From Victivallis lenta (lineage in GTDB: Bacteria > Verrucomicrobiota > Lentisphaeria > Victivallales > Victivallaceae): a DNA stretch of 64,000 bases. Within the stretch, counting starts at the first letter, position 1. Each line of letters starts with the position of its first letter. Where the stretch lies: contig NZ_VUNS01000021.1 of NCBI RefSeq assembly GCF_009695545.1, forward strand, positions 1 to 64,000, given 5' to 3'. The notes below the pieces were generated by a model. The model made no database searches, was not told the origin of the DNA, and saw only the letters and a program-made list of their open reading frames with translations. Shown in pieces: positions 54,646 through 63,268 of this stretch. Position numbers and translations under genes: made by a program.

Positions 54646-55638
54646 TCAGCGGCAGGCTTCGGCGGCGAATTCGCGGAAGGCCTTCAGGTACAGCGCGTAA
54701 TCGTCGAGGGTGACGGCGGGCGGAGTCTGGTGGTCGCAGCTGACCAGGAAGCCGCTCTGCCGCGCGGTCGGCAGCAGGCGGGCGAATTCGCGTTCGATCG
54801 CCTCTTCGCCTTTGTCCATGACCATTTTGTCGTATCCGCCGAGCAGGAGGAACTTCGGGTGTTCGCGCCGCAGTCTGGCGACGTCCACGCCGGCCTGGCG
54901 CTCGAGCGGAAAGATTCCGTCGATTCCCGCCCGCTCGAACCAGCTGACCGAGCCGGTGATGTCACCGTCCGAGTCGAGAAAAACCTTGACGTTGTGTTTC
55001 CGGAGAACCGGGATGATTTCGCGGTAGTACGGCAGCAGGAATTCATCGAAAAGCTCTTCGGAGATCATCGAGCCGTGGTTGTAGCTCATATCCTCCGCAA
55101 AGCTCATGAATTCGGGTTCATAGCGGTCGAAGATGCAGTCGAGCACCTTCAGATTGAATTCGAGCTGGTCCTGGTTCAGGCGCTTCATGAGCTCCGGCTG
55201 GTCGTAGAAGGCGTAAAGATGGTTTTCGATGCCGAAGAGATTGCGCGGGAACCAGAAAAAGCCGTCGAGGGTGAACCAGAAGACCGCGTCGCCGCGCTCG
55301 TGCTGTTCGCGGTAGCGTTCGAACGGCTCGAAATCGACTGCGTCGAGATCGTGAACGGCGCGCGAGGCGCGGAGCTGCTCGTATTCCGCGAGGTCGCGTA
55401 CAAGCGGGCTGCCGTGCGGAACCTCCGGCGTCCGGGCGTTGGTCGGGCGGACCCAGCTCTGCACCATGAGGTCGAGCCCGAAATGCTCCTGGAGTCCGAC
55501 CGTGTCGAAACCGGCCGGGAGCCCCTGTTTCCGCCAGTTTTCGAGAGTCAGATGCCACCACGGAGCCCATTCGATGACGGGGAGGCGGTCGGGCTTCTCG
55601 AAATTCAGGACTGCCTGGAAACGCTCTCTTGTGTTCAT
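54646..55638 (-). CDS. URO-D-family protein, probably a methyltransferase rather than HemE
   Basis: Protein of 330 residues. The N-terminus NTRERFQAVLNFEKPDRLPVIEW and the middle CIFDRYEPEFMSFAEDMSYNHGSMISEELFDEFLLPYYREI match the uroporphyrinogen decarboxylase superfamily. HemE-specific motifs (RxAGRxxxEY) are not seen. Such proteins in anaerobes often serve as corrinoid-dependent methyltransferases, but no corrinoid protein gene lies beside it. It starts after the ATP-cone gene on the same strand (10-base gap), so they probably share a transcript. Confidence 0.8.
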   Translation of the reverse strand: MNTRERFQAVLNFEKPDRLPVIEWAPWWHLTLENWRKQGLPAGFDTVGLQEHFGLDLMVQSWVRPTNARTPEVPHGSPLVRDLAEYEQLRASRAVHDLDAVDFEPFERYREQHERGDAVFWFTLDGFFWFPRNLFGIENHLYAFYDQPELMKRLNQDQLEFNLKVLDCIFDRYEPEFMSFAEDMSYNHGSMISEELFDEFLLPYYREIIPVLRKHNVKVFLDSDGDITGSVSWFERAGIDGIFPLERQAGVDVARLRREHPKFLLLGGYDKMVMDKGEEAIEREFARLLPTARQSGFLVSCDHQTPPAVTLDDYALYLKAFREFAAEACR

Positions 55639-55648
55639 GTTTCGGCCT

Positions 55649-56593
55649 TCAATTGACTGAAAGTTTGTAGATTCCGTTTTTGAGTTCGAAGGAAAGGGTT
55701 CGCGCGAGCTCGTCCATGAGCTTGCGCGATTTCTCCTGCTCCGCGCCGAAATATTCGGTGATGAAGCCGGACATGTCCGGGATGGTCAGTTGCACCGGCA
55801 GCGGTTCCGGCGGCTGCAGCGCCGCGTCGATGGCGGCGCGGCCGAGTTCGAGAATCCGGCTCATGCGGAACAGCAGCGGTTCCACTTCCATCTCCGTGAC
55901 CGGCGGAGTCAGGCCGAACTTCCGCGCGAACGGCTTCATCATGAAGAAGAAGCGGATGCGGGAGAAAATTTCGTTCACCTCGCTGACCCGGAGCACTCCT
56001 TCTGAGGCGAGGGCGCGCATTTCGGGCGGCAGGACGGCCGTGATTTCGGCTTTGGTCGCGGAGGTCCGGCCGCGGAGCCGGGCGACCGGGCCGCCCGTGA
56101 TGCTCTCGATCGCGAACTTGCGCTCGTAATACCGCGCCAGTTCGAGGTACAGGTGCGGGTCGGCTTCGTGAATGCCGAGGATTTCGACCGCGCGGGCGAC
56201 TTCATGCACCACCCGGTCGAAGATCGTATCGGAGCAGGCCAGGAATTTCTGCAGGAATCCGGCGACGGAAACCGGGTCGGCATCGACCGCGACCTGCCGG
56301 TCTCCGCCGCTCTGGCGGAACAGCGCGGCGACCTCCGGGAAGCCGGTCTCCTCGAGCATGCGGATCACGGCTGCGGCGAGCTCCCCCTGGCCGAAGACGG
56401 CGTCGGGACGGTTGCTGTTGAGCAGCGTGTATTCGACTGCGAGCGCGATATCCTCGGCCATATAGCTGCTTTCGCGCAGCCCGGCCGTGAGGAAGCAGTT
56501 GATGAGCCGCGTCTGCAGCTCGACCGGGTCGAACCGGACGCGCTCCCCCTCGTGATCCTGAATATAGATGATTTTTTCCGCTGGTTTAACCAT
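55649..56593 (-). CDS. ATP-cone domain protein of unknown function
   Basis: Protein of 314 residues. Residues 5-95 form an ATP-cone: IYIQDHEGERVRFDPVELQTRLINCFLTAG, then DIALAVEYTLL and GQGELAAAVIRMLEETGFPEVAALF, as in NrdR and ribonucleotide reductases. The rest (about 100-314) is helical and matches no family I know. It has no zinc finger (not NrdR) and no reductase domain. It may bind dATP/ATP and act as a nucleotide-sensing regulator. It is followed after 10 bases by the URO-D-like gene. The start at 56593 was preferred for the conserved N-terminus. Confidence 0.7.
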   Translation of the reverse strand: MVKPAEKIIYIQDHEGERVRFDPVELQTRLINCFLTAGLRESSYMAEDIALAVEYTLLNSNRPDAVFGQGELAAAVIRMLEETGFPEVAALFRQSGGDRQVAVDADPVSVAGFLQKFLACSDTIFDRVVHEVARAVEILGIHEADPHLYLELARYYERKFAIESITGGPVARLRGRTSATKAEITAVLPPEMRALASEGVLRVSEVNEIFSRIRFFFMMKPFARKFGLTPPVTEMEVEPLLFRMSRILELGRAAIDAALQPPEPLPVQLTIPDMSGFITEYFGAEQEKSRKLMDELARTLSFELKNGIYKLSVN

Positions 56594-56676
56594 GATGCTG
56601 TTTAGTATACCACGTTTCCCGGTTCACGGCAAGCTCTCCGCGTCCGTTTTTTTTGAAAAAAGCTGCCGGGAGGGGG

Positions 56677-56706
56677 TTGCTATTTGAGTGCGCCGCGATA
56701 TATTAT
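56677..56706 (+). promoter_or_regulatory. Promoter of the etfBA-acyl-CoA dehydrogenase operon
   Basis: TTGCTA (56677-56682) and TATTAT (56701-56706) are 18 bases apart. The predicted start is near 56713, about 50 bases before the GTG start codon. Confidence 0.55.
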
Positions 56707-56764
56707 CATGTTTTATTGTATTTGGACATAAACCATAAGCAACCACAATATGGGAGTCGAAACT

Positions 56765-57661
56765 GTGAGTTATTCCGTACTCGTGTTCGTCAAACAGGTT
56801 CCGGATACCCAGAACATCTCGGGCGATGCAATGACGCCCGAGGGGACCGTGAACCGGGCCGCGCTCCCGGCGATTTTCAATCCTGAGGATTTGAATGCGC
56901 TGGAACTGGCCCTCGAGCTCAAGGATCGCTACGGCGCGCGCGTCGTGGTCGCCACGATGGGCATGCCCGCCGCCGCCGAGGTTCTGCGCCAGTCGCTCTA
57001 CCGCGGCGCCGACGAAGCCGTGCTGGTGACCGACCGCGCTCTGGCCGGCGCCGATACGCTTGCGACGAGCTATACGCTCTCCTGCTGCGCGAAGAAACTC
57101 GGTCGCTTCGACCTGATCCTCTGCGGCCGCCAGGCGATCGACGGCGACACCGCGCAGGTCGGTCCGCAGCTGGCGGAAAAGCTGAAGATTCCGCAGCTCT
57201 GCTATGTCGAAGAGGTCAAAAGCCTCGAAAAAGGCAAAGTGACGGTCCGCCGCGCGATCGAAGGCGGCTACGAGATCCTCGAGTCTCCGCTCCCGGCCCT
57301 GCTGACCGTGATCGACGCGAACGAGCCGCGCCCGATGAATGCGAAGCGGCTTATGAAATACAAGCGCGCCCGGACCGTCTCCGAGATCGCGAAGTCCTGC
57401 GGGAATTCGAACTACACCGACGCCGAGGCGGTGGCGGAGGCGCAGAAGAAGCTTGAGAAGGACGGTCTCCTGATCCGGGAGTTCAGCGCGGCCGACATCG
57501 ACGCCGATCCGGCCCGCATCGGGTTCCCGGGATCTCCGACGAAGGTAAAGAGCGTTATGAGCGTGGTGCTCACCGCGAGCGAGGCGAAGAGCGTTCCCGC
57601 GACCGATGAGGGCATCGGTCTCTTGATTCATGAACTCATCAGCGATCACACTCTGGGGTAA
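56765..57661 (+). CDS. etfB: Electron transfer flavoprotein, beta subunit
   Basis: Protein of about 298 residues. I prefer the GTG at 56765 (MSYSVLVFVKQVPDT) because GGGAG lies eight bases before it; the ATG at 56750 sits on that site and adds five residues. The AMP/FAD-binding blocks are present: PAIFNPEDLNALELALELKDRYGA, LCGRQAIDGDTAQVGPQLAEKL and ANEPRPMNAKRLMKYKRARTV. It forms the ETF heterodimer with the next gene and passes electrons to or from the acyl-CoA dehydrogenase further on. The AAAACRTV-type loop may indicate whether it is a bifurcating ETF, which I cannot settle. Confidence 0.92.
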   Translation: MSYSVLVFVKQVPDTQNISGDAMTPEGTVNRAALPAIFNPEDLNALELALELKDRYGARVVVATMGMPAAAEVLRQSLYRGADEAVLVTDRALAGADTLATSYTLSCCAKKLGRFDLILCGRQAIDGDTAQVGPQLAEKLKIPQLCYVEEVKSLEKGKVTVRRAIEGGYEILESPLPALLTVIDANEPRPMNAKRLMKYKRARTVSEIAKSCGNSNYTDAEAVAEAQKKLEKDGLLIREFSAADIDADPARIGFPGSPTKVKSVMSVVLTASEAKSVPATDEGIGLLIHELISDHTLG

Positions 57662-57669
57662 GCATCATC

Positions 57670-58692
57670 ATGGCTGAAAAAATTGGAAACGTCTGGATTT
57701 TCATTGAGCAGGAAGGCGGAAAAATCGCCGATGTGAGCCTCGAGCTCGTCTGCAAAGGGCGCGAACTCGCCGCCAGGCTCGGCGTCAAAACCGAGGCGCT
57801 GCTGCTCGGCGACAAAGTCGAAAGCTGCGTCGACACGCTTTACAGCTACGGCTGCGACACGGTCTATCTGGTCGAGGACGCGCGGCTCGAGCCGTTCACG
57901 GTTCTGCCGTATGCGCGGGCCATCGTCGACCTGGTCCGGGAGCACAAGCCGAACATCCTGCTCTTCGGGGCGACGCTGAAGGGGCGCGAGCTTGCGCCGC
58001 GCGTCGCGTCGGAGAAGCTCGGCGGGCTGACCGCCGACTGCACCGATCTCAGGATCGACGATTTTGAGGACAAGAAGAACAACAAGAGCTATACGAACAA
58101 GCTCATGCAGATCCGTCCGGCCTTCGGCGGCAACATCATCGCCACGATCGTGAACACCTGGGACGATCCGCAGATGGTGACCGTCCGCGAAGGCGTCATG
58201 AAGATGGACGCGCCGGACCCGTCCCGCAAGGGCGCGCTCGTCAGGGTCAAGCCCGCGCTCACCGATGCCGAGACCGTGGTCAAGGTCATCGAGCGCGTCC
58301 GCGCCGACAAGGAGGTCGACCTCAAGGGCGCCCAGATTATCGTTGCGGGCGGCTACGGCGTCGGCAGCAAGGAAAATTTCAAGCTGATCTACCAGCTGGC
58401 CGAAGCGCTCGGCGGCGAAGTCGGCGCTTCGCGCGCCGCGGTGGATGCCGGGTGGATCGATCACGATCATCAGGTCGGGCAGACCGGCGTGACGGTCCGT
58501 CCGCGCCTCTACATCGCCTGCGGCATTTCGGGTTCGATCCAGCACGTCGCCGGCATGAAGGAGTCGAAGAAGATCATCGCGATCAACACCGACCCCGGCG
58601 CGCCGATCCTCAGCGTGGCCCATTACGCGATCGTGGGCGACCTGAATACCGTGATTCCGCAAATGATCAAAGCCTTCAAGGCCAAAGCGTAA
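57670..58692 (+). CDS. etfA: Electron transfer flavoprotein, alpha subunit
   Basis: Protein of 340 residues that binds FAD. It shows GNVWIFIEQEGGKIADVSLELVCKGRELA, LFGATLKGRELAPRVASEKLGGLTADCTDL, and the C-terminal FAD block VAGGYGVGSKENF with VGQTGVTVRPRLYIACGISGSIQHVAGM, then INTDPGAPILSVAHYAIVGD. All are standard EtfA motifs. It follows etfB by eight bases and precedes an acyl-CoA dehydrogenase by 18 bases, so the three form one electron-transfer unit. Confidence 0.95.
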   Translation: MAEKIGNVWIFIEQEGGKIADVSLELVCKGRELAARLGVKTEALLLGDKVESCVDTLYSYGCDTVYLVEDARLEPFTVLPYARAIVDLVREHKPNILLFGATLKGRELAPRVASEKLGGLTADCTDLRIDDFEDKKNNKSYTNKLMQIRPAFGGNIIATIVNTWDDPQMVTVREGVMKMDAPDPSRKGALVRVKPALTDAETVVKVIERVRADKEVDLKGAQIIVAGGYGVGSKENFKLIYQLAEALGGEVGASRAAVDAGWIDHDHQVGQTGVTVRPRLYIACGISGSIQHVAGMKESKKIIAINTDPGAPILSVAHYAIVGDLNTVIPQMIKAFKAKA

Positions 58693-58710
58693 GAGGGGTG
58701 GATTCCAATC

Positions 58711-60429
58711 ATGGCTAACTTTTTCAAAGACAACAGCGATCTGGTCTTCACGCTGAACAATCTCGACCTGGCCGAAGTGGCCGCGCTCCGTGAGGACAAC
58801 TACAAACTCGCGCAGCAATTCGACAACGCGCCGACTTCGTTCGAAGACGCGCTCGACAACTACAACCGCGTACTCGAGATCGTCGGCGAAATCTGCGGCG
58901 ACCGCATCGAACCGCGCAGCCGCATCGTCGACGAGGAAGGTCCGCATTTCGAGAACGGCAAGGTGACCTATCACCCGGAGACGGTCCGGAATCTGAAGGA
59001 TCTCGAGCAGGCCGGCGTCATGGGCGTCATGCTCGAACACCGCTTCGGCGGGCTGAACTTCCCGGTGTCGGTCTACACGATGATGACCGAAATGGTCTCC
59101 CGCGCCGACGGTTCTCTGCAGAACATCTTCGGGCTGCAGGACATTGCCGAGACGATCAGCTTTTTCGGCTCCGAGGAGCAGAAGCAGAAGTACCTGCCGG
59201 GTTTTGCGTCCGGCGAGTTCGACGGTTCGATGGACCTGACCGAGCCGGACTTCGGCTCCGACCTGCAGTCGGTGCGCCTGCGCGCCTGGCAGGATGAGAA
59301 GACCGGCCAGTGGTATCTGAACGGCATGAAGCGCTTCATCACGAACGGCTGCGCGCAGGTTCACCTCGTGCTGGCCCGTTCCGAGGAAGGAACCACCGAC
59401 GGCCGCGGACTCTCGATGTTCATCGCCGAGAAGTGTCCGCAGCTCGTCGTCCGCCGCATCGAGCACAAGCTCGGCATCCACGGCGTCGCAACCTGCGAGC
59501 TCCAGTACAACGACGTTCCGGCCCAGCTCTGCGGCAAGCGGCGTTTCGGCCTGATCAAGTACGTCATGAGCCTCATGAACGGCGCGCGCGTCGCGATCAG
59601 CGGCCAGGCGGTCGGCATCGCGGAGGCGGCCTACCGCGAAGCGCGCAAGTATGCGTCCGAGCGCATGCAGTTCAAGAAGTCGATCGACCGTTTCCCGGCG
59701 ATCTACGATATGCTGTCGGGCATGAAGGTCAAGCTCACCGCCGCCCGTGCGCTGCTGTATGAGACGACCCGTGTGGTCGACCTCCGCAACGGCTACAACG
59801 ATCTCGTCGAAAAGAGCGAAAATCCGTCGGCCGAAGATCGCGCGAAGCAGAAGTACTACAACAAGGTCGCCGCGGTGCTGACCCCGATGTGCAAGGCGCT
59901 CGCGACCGAAATGGCGAATCAGGTGACCTACGACGCGATCCAGATTCACGGCGGCACCGGCTTCATGAAGGATTTCAACGTCGAGCGCTTCTACCGCGAC
60001 GCCCGCATCACGAACATCTACGAAGGCACGACGCAGCTTCAGGTTGTCGCCGCGATCGGCGGCGTGATCCAGCGCGACAACGACGTCCGGATCAAAGAGC
60101 TGGCGGAGCTGAACTTCGAAGGAAAGCTCGCGCGTCTCCGCGACAGGCTTATGGAGCTCCATGCCCGGCAGCTCGAAGCGGTCAGGTTCGTCTCCGAGAA
60201 GAAGGATCAGGCGTATCACGACCTCATGGCGCGCAGCCTGGTCGAGATGGAGACCTATGTCTTCGTCGGCCTGCTGCTGCTGCGGGACGCGCTGAAGTGC
60301 GAGGAGCGTGCCGCGATCGCCGAGCGCTGGGTGCTCGACGCGGTTCCGGAGTTCGAAAAGCGTTTCATGCGCGTCACGTCCGGCGACGTCACGCTGATCG
60401 ACAACAATCGCGACATCATCGACTACTGA
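58711..60429 (+). CDS. Acyl-CoA dehydrogenase with extended C-terminus
   Basis: FAD-dependent dehydrogenase of 572 residues, clearly longer than the usual 380. The canonical core is present: FGLQDIAETISFFGSEEQKQKYLP, SMDLTEPDFGSD, NGMKRFITNG, MQFKKSIDRFPAIYDML, YDAIQIHGGTGFMKDF, and the IYEGTTQLQ block with the putative catalytic Glu. About 130 residues follow the core, as in FadE-like proteins with the PF12806-type C-terminal domain. With etfBA it may oxidise a short or branched acyl-CoA, or act in the reductive direction. The acyl chain cannot be inferred. Confidence 0.9.
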   Translation: MANFFKDNSDLVFTLNNLDLAEVAALREDNYKLAQQFDNAPTSFEDALDNYNRVLEIVGEICGDRIEPRSRIVDEEGPHFENGKVTYHPETVRNLKDLEQAGVMGVMLEHRFGGLNFPVSVYTMMTEMVSRADGSLQNIFGLQDIAETISFFGSEEQKQKYLPGFASGEFDGSMDLTEPDFGSDLQSVRLRAWQDEKTGQWYLNGMKRFITNGCAQVHLVLARSEEGTTDGRGLSMFIAEKCPQLVVRRIEHKLGIHGVATCELQYNDVPAQLCGKRRFGLIKYVMSLMNGARVAISGQAVGIAEAAYREARKYASERMQFKKSIDRFPAIYDMLSGMKVKLTAARALLYETTRVVDLRNGYNDLVEKSENPSAEDRAKQKYYNKVAAVLTPMCKALATEMANQVTYDAIQIHGGTGFMKDFNVERFYRDARITNIYEGTTQLQVVAAIGGVIQRDNDVRIKELAELNFEGKLARLRDRLMELHARQLEAVRFVSEKKDQAYHDLMARSLVEMETYVFVGLLLLRDALKCEERAAIAERWVLDAVPEFEKRFMRVTSGDVTLIDNNRDIIDY

Positions 60430-60513
60430 GTGGTCGGAATATAACGAAACCATCGCGGCGGAACGTCCCTACGGAGGCGTTTCGCTTGCGATATTTAAAG
60501 AGGAAGCCAAATT

Positions 60514-60780
60514 ATGAGTATGAATAATGCCTATCTGGCACGTGCGAAGAAGATGATTCCGGACCCGCAGATTCTCTCCGTCGTCGCGGCGAAGCGGGCG
60601 AAGCAGCTTGCGCTCGGCGCCCGGCCGATGATCAAGTGCGACTCCGAAAACTATCTTGACTGGGCGCTGCTTGAGATCGCCGAGGGGCTGCTGAGCTACG
60701 AGTTCGGCACACCCGGCGACAACTCTTCCGCCCTGCCGACGCTCGGGGCCGAGAACGATCCTCCCGAGACCGAAGCGTAA
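60514..60780 (+). CDS. rpoZ: RNA polymerase omega subunit
   Basis: Small protein of 88 residues that begins MSMNNAYLARAKKMI and carries the omega signature LSVVAAKRAKQLALGARPMIKCDSENYLDWALLEIAEGLL. Omega supports assembly of the RNA polymerase beta' subunit. GAGGAAG precedes the ATG. It starts 84 bases after the acyl-CoA dehydrogenase stop and is followed after nine bases by purE, so these two are probably co-transcribed. Confidence 0.85.
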   Translation: MSMNNAYLARAKKMIPDPQILSVVAAKRAKQLALGARPMIKCDSENYLDWALLEIAEGLLSYEFGTPGDNSSALPTLGAENDPPETEA

Positions 60781-60789
60781 GGGGGAAGC

Positions 60790-61302
60790 ATGGCGAATCA
60801 ACCGGTTGTCGCTGTCCTGATGGGCAGCAAAAGCGACCTCCCGGTCGTGGAGGGGGCGTTCAAGGTGTTCGACGAATTCGGGATTCCGTACGAAGCGCAT
60901 GCGATGTCGGCGCACCGGACCCCGGTCGAAGCGATGGAGTTTGCCGCGAATGCGGAGAAGAACGGCTTCAAGGTCGTGATCTGCGCCGCCGGCATGGCCG
61001 CGCATCTCGGCGGCGTCGTCGCCGCGCACACGACGCTGCCGGTGATCGGCATCCCGATTGCGTCGGAGCCGTTCAACGGGCTCGACGCGCTGTTTTCGAT
61101 CGTTCAGATGCCGCCCGGGATTCCGGTCGCAGCGGTGACGGCCGGCAAGGCGGGCGGCAAGAATGCGGCGCTTTACGCCGTGTCGATTCTCGCGCTTGGC
61201 GACGCCGCGCTGGCGGAAAAGCTCAAGGAGTTCCGCCGCAAACAGACTGCGCAGGTCCTGAAGGCCGATGCCGAGCTTCAGGAAGAGTTGAACCGCCGTT
61301 GA
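60790..61302 (+). CDS. purE: N5-carboxyaminoimidazole ribonucleotide mutase
   Basis: Protein of 170 residues, typical for class I PurE of purine synthesis. Conserved: VLMGSKSDLPVV, the active-site His in MSAHRTPVEAMEF, CAAGMAAHLGGVVAAHTTLPVIGIPI, LDALFSIVQMPPGIPVAAVTAG and the closing NAALYAVSILALGD. PurK is not present in the window, so the ATP-dependent partner must be elsewhere if it exists. GGGGGAAG precedes the ATG. It is followed after 22 bases by a MarC-family gene. Confidence 0.97.
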   Translation: MANQPVVAVLMGSKSDLPVVEGAFKVFDEFGIPYEAHAMSAHRTPVEAMEFAANAEKNGFKVVICAAGMAAHLGGVVAAHTTLPVIGIPIASEPFNGLDALFSIVQMPPGIPVAAVTAGKAGGKNAALYAVSILALGDAALAEKLKEFRRKQTAQVLKADAELQEELNRR

Positions 61303-61324
61303 GGAATATCCGGAGGCCGGGGCG

Positions 61325-61936
61325 ATGACGGTCAGTATGGTGATCGGTGTTTTCGTCAAGATCTTTTTTCTGCTGACGCCGTTTTTCGTGCTCTCCGTCT
61401 ACGTGACGCTGACGCGGGGCGAGGAGCACATGACGCGGCGGAAGCTGGCGGTCCGCACGACGGTCGCCGTGCTGGTCATCGTCATGATCCTCTATCTGTT
61501 CGGCGAGGCGATTTTCCGGTATCTCGGCATTACGCTGGACGCGTTCCGCATCGGCTCCGGCATCGTGCTGCTGCTGAGCGGGATCGAGGTTGTGCGGGGA
61601 ACCGGGATCCCGGCCGGCCGCCAGTCGAACGACGACGGGGATATCGCGGTGGTTCCGCTGGCGATCCCGTACACGGTCGGCCCCGGCACGGTCGGTACGC
61701 TGCTGCTGATGGGGGCCGGCGCCCCGTCAACCGAGGTGAAGATCACCGAGATTCTCGGCATCATTTTCGCGGTCGGCGCACTGGGGTTGCTTTTGTTTTA
61801 TTCGGATACGCTTGAGAAGGTATTGAAGCGCAAGGGATTGAATATCCTGAGCAAGCTGACCGGGCTCTATCTGGCCGCGCTGGCCTCGCAGATCATTTTC
61901 GAAGGAATCAAGAATATCATGCAGGGCGGGTCATGA
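61325..61936 (+). CDS. MarC-family integral membrane protein
   Basis: Protein of 203 residues with about six membrane segments: MVIGVFVKIFFLLTPFFVLSVYVTLT, then RRKLAVRTTVAVLVIVMILYLFGEAIFRYLGI, ALRIGSGIVLLLSGIEVV-like and IAVVPLAIPYTVGPGTVGTLLLMG. The TPFF and PLAIPYxxGPGT motifs are those of MarC/UPF0056. The biochemical function of the family is not established. Its stop overlaps the following ATG by four bases (ATGA), indicating translational coupling with the peptidase gene. Confidence 0.88.
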   Translation: MTVSMVIGVFVKIFFLLTPFFVLSVYVTLTRGEEHMTRRKLAVRTTVAVLVIVMILYLFGEAIFRYLGITLDAFRIGSGIVLLLSGIEVVRGTGIPAGRQSNDDGDIAVVPLAIPYTVGPGTVGTLLLMGAGAPSTEVKITEILGIIFAVGALGLLLFYSDTLEKVLKRKGLNILSKLTGLYLAALASQIIFEGIKNIMQGGS

Positions 61937-62706
61937 AGGTCTACATTTTCTGCGATCTCGAAGGCGTGAGCGGAATTCCGGCCGGCTGCTTCATCAGCGG
62001 AGAGCGCCCGGAGCTCCGGGCGGTAGCCGCGCGCTGCATGGCCGGGGACATCAACGCCTGCATCGCGGGTTGTTTCGAGGCCGGGGCGGAGGAGGTCGTC
62101 GTCCGCGACGGGCACGGCGCCGGATTCAATGTCAACTGCGAGATGATCGACGCGCGCGCCGAGCTGGTGCAGGGGGCTTCTCCGCAGGTCCGTTTTCCCG
62201 GCATCGAGGGCGCCGGCGCACTGATTCTGCTCGGTTATCATGCGATGGCCGGGACCGAAGGCGCCGTGCTGGAACACACGTTTTCAAGTGCGACGATCCA
62301 GAACATGTGGCTGAACGGCCGGAAGGTGGGCGAGCTCGGCATCGATGCGGCGATCGCGGCGGAGCACGGCGTTCCGGTGGTGCTGGTCACCGGGGACGAC
62401 AAATGCTGCCGCGAGGCGCAGGAGCATATTCCCGGCGTTGCGGTCTGCTGTGTGAAGCAGGGACTTTCGACGCAGGGGGCGCGGATGCTCTCTCCCGCCA
62501 GAGCGCAGGAAAAAATCCGCTGCGCTGCGGCGGATGCGCTGCGGCGGCTTGCGGAATTTTCTCCGGTCCGGTTGAATTATCCGGCCACGCTGCGCTGGGA
62601 GCTCGTGGAACGCCAGATGCCGCCGGGCGGGCCGGAGATCGTCCGGATCGATGGGCGGACCTATGAAAAGAGCGGTATGTCGGTCGAACGGCTTCTGATC
62701 GGGTGA
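61933..62706 (+). CDS. M55-family metallopeptidase (D-aminopeptidase DppA-like)
   Basis: Protein of 257 residues. Zn-binding and fold motifs of the M55 family are visible: DLEGVSGI at 8-15, RDGHGAGFNVN near 58, LLGYHAMAGTEGAVLEHTFSS near 99-119, and KCCREAQEHIPG near 158. DppA cleaves D-amino acid peptides and is thought to recycle murein peptides. It is probably cytoplasmic, since no signal peptide is seen. It overlaps the MarC gene by four bases. The usual dipeptide transporter genes are absent. Confidence 0.9.
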   Translation: MKVYIFCDLEGVSGIPAGCFISGERPELRAVAARCMAGDINACIAGCFEAGAEEVVVRDGHGAGFNVNCEMIDARAELVQGASPQVRFPGIEGAGALILLGYHAMAGTEGAVLEHTFSSATIQNMWLNGRKVGELGIDAAIAAEHGVPVVLVTGDDKCCREAQEHIPGVAVCCVKQGLSTQGARMLSPARAQEKIRCAAADALRRLAEFSPVRLNYPATLRWELVERQMPPGGPEIVRIDGRTYEKSGMSVERLLIG

Positions 62707-62788
62707 GCTTATGGTTTCCCGGATTTCGGAGCGGGACGAGGTCGAAGTCTTTATTGCGTTTTTTCCGGACGGAGGCCGGTTCCGGGGC

Positions 62789-62817
62789 TTGTCAAATCCG
62801 GGGAACGGGTGTAGATT
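62789..62817 (+). promoter_or_regulatory. Sigma-70-type promoter for the anti-sigma pair
   Basis: TTGTCA (62789-62794) and TAGATT (62812-62817) lie 17 bases apart, about 25 bases before the ATG at 62843. Confidence 0.5.
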
Positions 62818-62842
62818 TTTCCTGTGACGGATGGAGGGTTGG

Positions 62843-63262
62843 ATGAAACGGGTCTTTTTGTTTCGTTTGCCGAACGATATCGGAAAGCTGATGGCGCTCG
62901 CCGCGCAGATCCGGGAGCTGGACGAATACCGGCGGCTGGACGGGAAGACCGCTTACGCGCTCGACCTGGCGCTGGAGGAGATGGCCGGCAACATCATCAA
63001 ATACGGATACGATGTGGCCGGAGAGCGGATCATTGAAATCGAGATCGCCTTCGGGGGGCGCGCCGTCACGCTGACGCTGCGGGATGACGGACGACCGTTC
63101 AATCCGCTCAATGTGCCGGAAGAACCGGAGGAGGGGGATGTGGACGGCCGCCGCATCGGCGGAGTCGGCGTCTATCTGGTCCGGAAGATGGTCCGGTCGA
63201 TGGAATACCGGCGCGAGAATGACAGGAATGTTTTGACGCTTCATATTGACAGGGGGAATTAG
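62843..63262 (+). CDS. RsbW-like serine/threonine kinase (HATPase_c)
   Basis: Protein of about 139 residues, start at 62843 (MKRVFLFRLPNDIGKL) with GGAGGG four bases before. The GHKL-type ATP fold is seen: YALDLALEEMAGNIIKYGYD (N box), LTLRDDGRPFNP (G1 box) and GVGVYLVRKMVRSMEY (G2 box). Kinases of the RsbW/SpoIIAB class phosphorylate a STAS antagonist to release a sigma factor or other target. The following gene is such a STAS protein, seven bases on. The regulated target is not in the window. Confidence 0.85.
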   Translation: MKRVFLFRLPNDIGKLMALAAQIRELDEYRRLDGKTAYALDLALEEMAGNIIKYGYDVAGERIIEIEIAFGGRAVTLTLRDDGRPFNPLNVPEEPEEGDVDGRRIGGVGVYLVRKMVRSMEYRRENDRNVLTLHIDRGN

Positions 63263-63268
63263 GCCGGA

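Noticed and set aside
57646-60453. Very long minus-strand open frame opposite etfA and the acyl-CoA dehydrogenase
   Set aside because: Low-complexity Arg/Asp/Val translation with no motif; the plus strand encodes well-conserved enzymes over the same bases.
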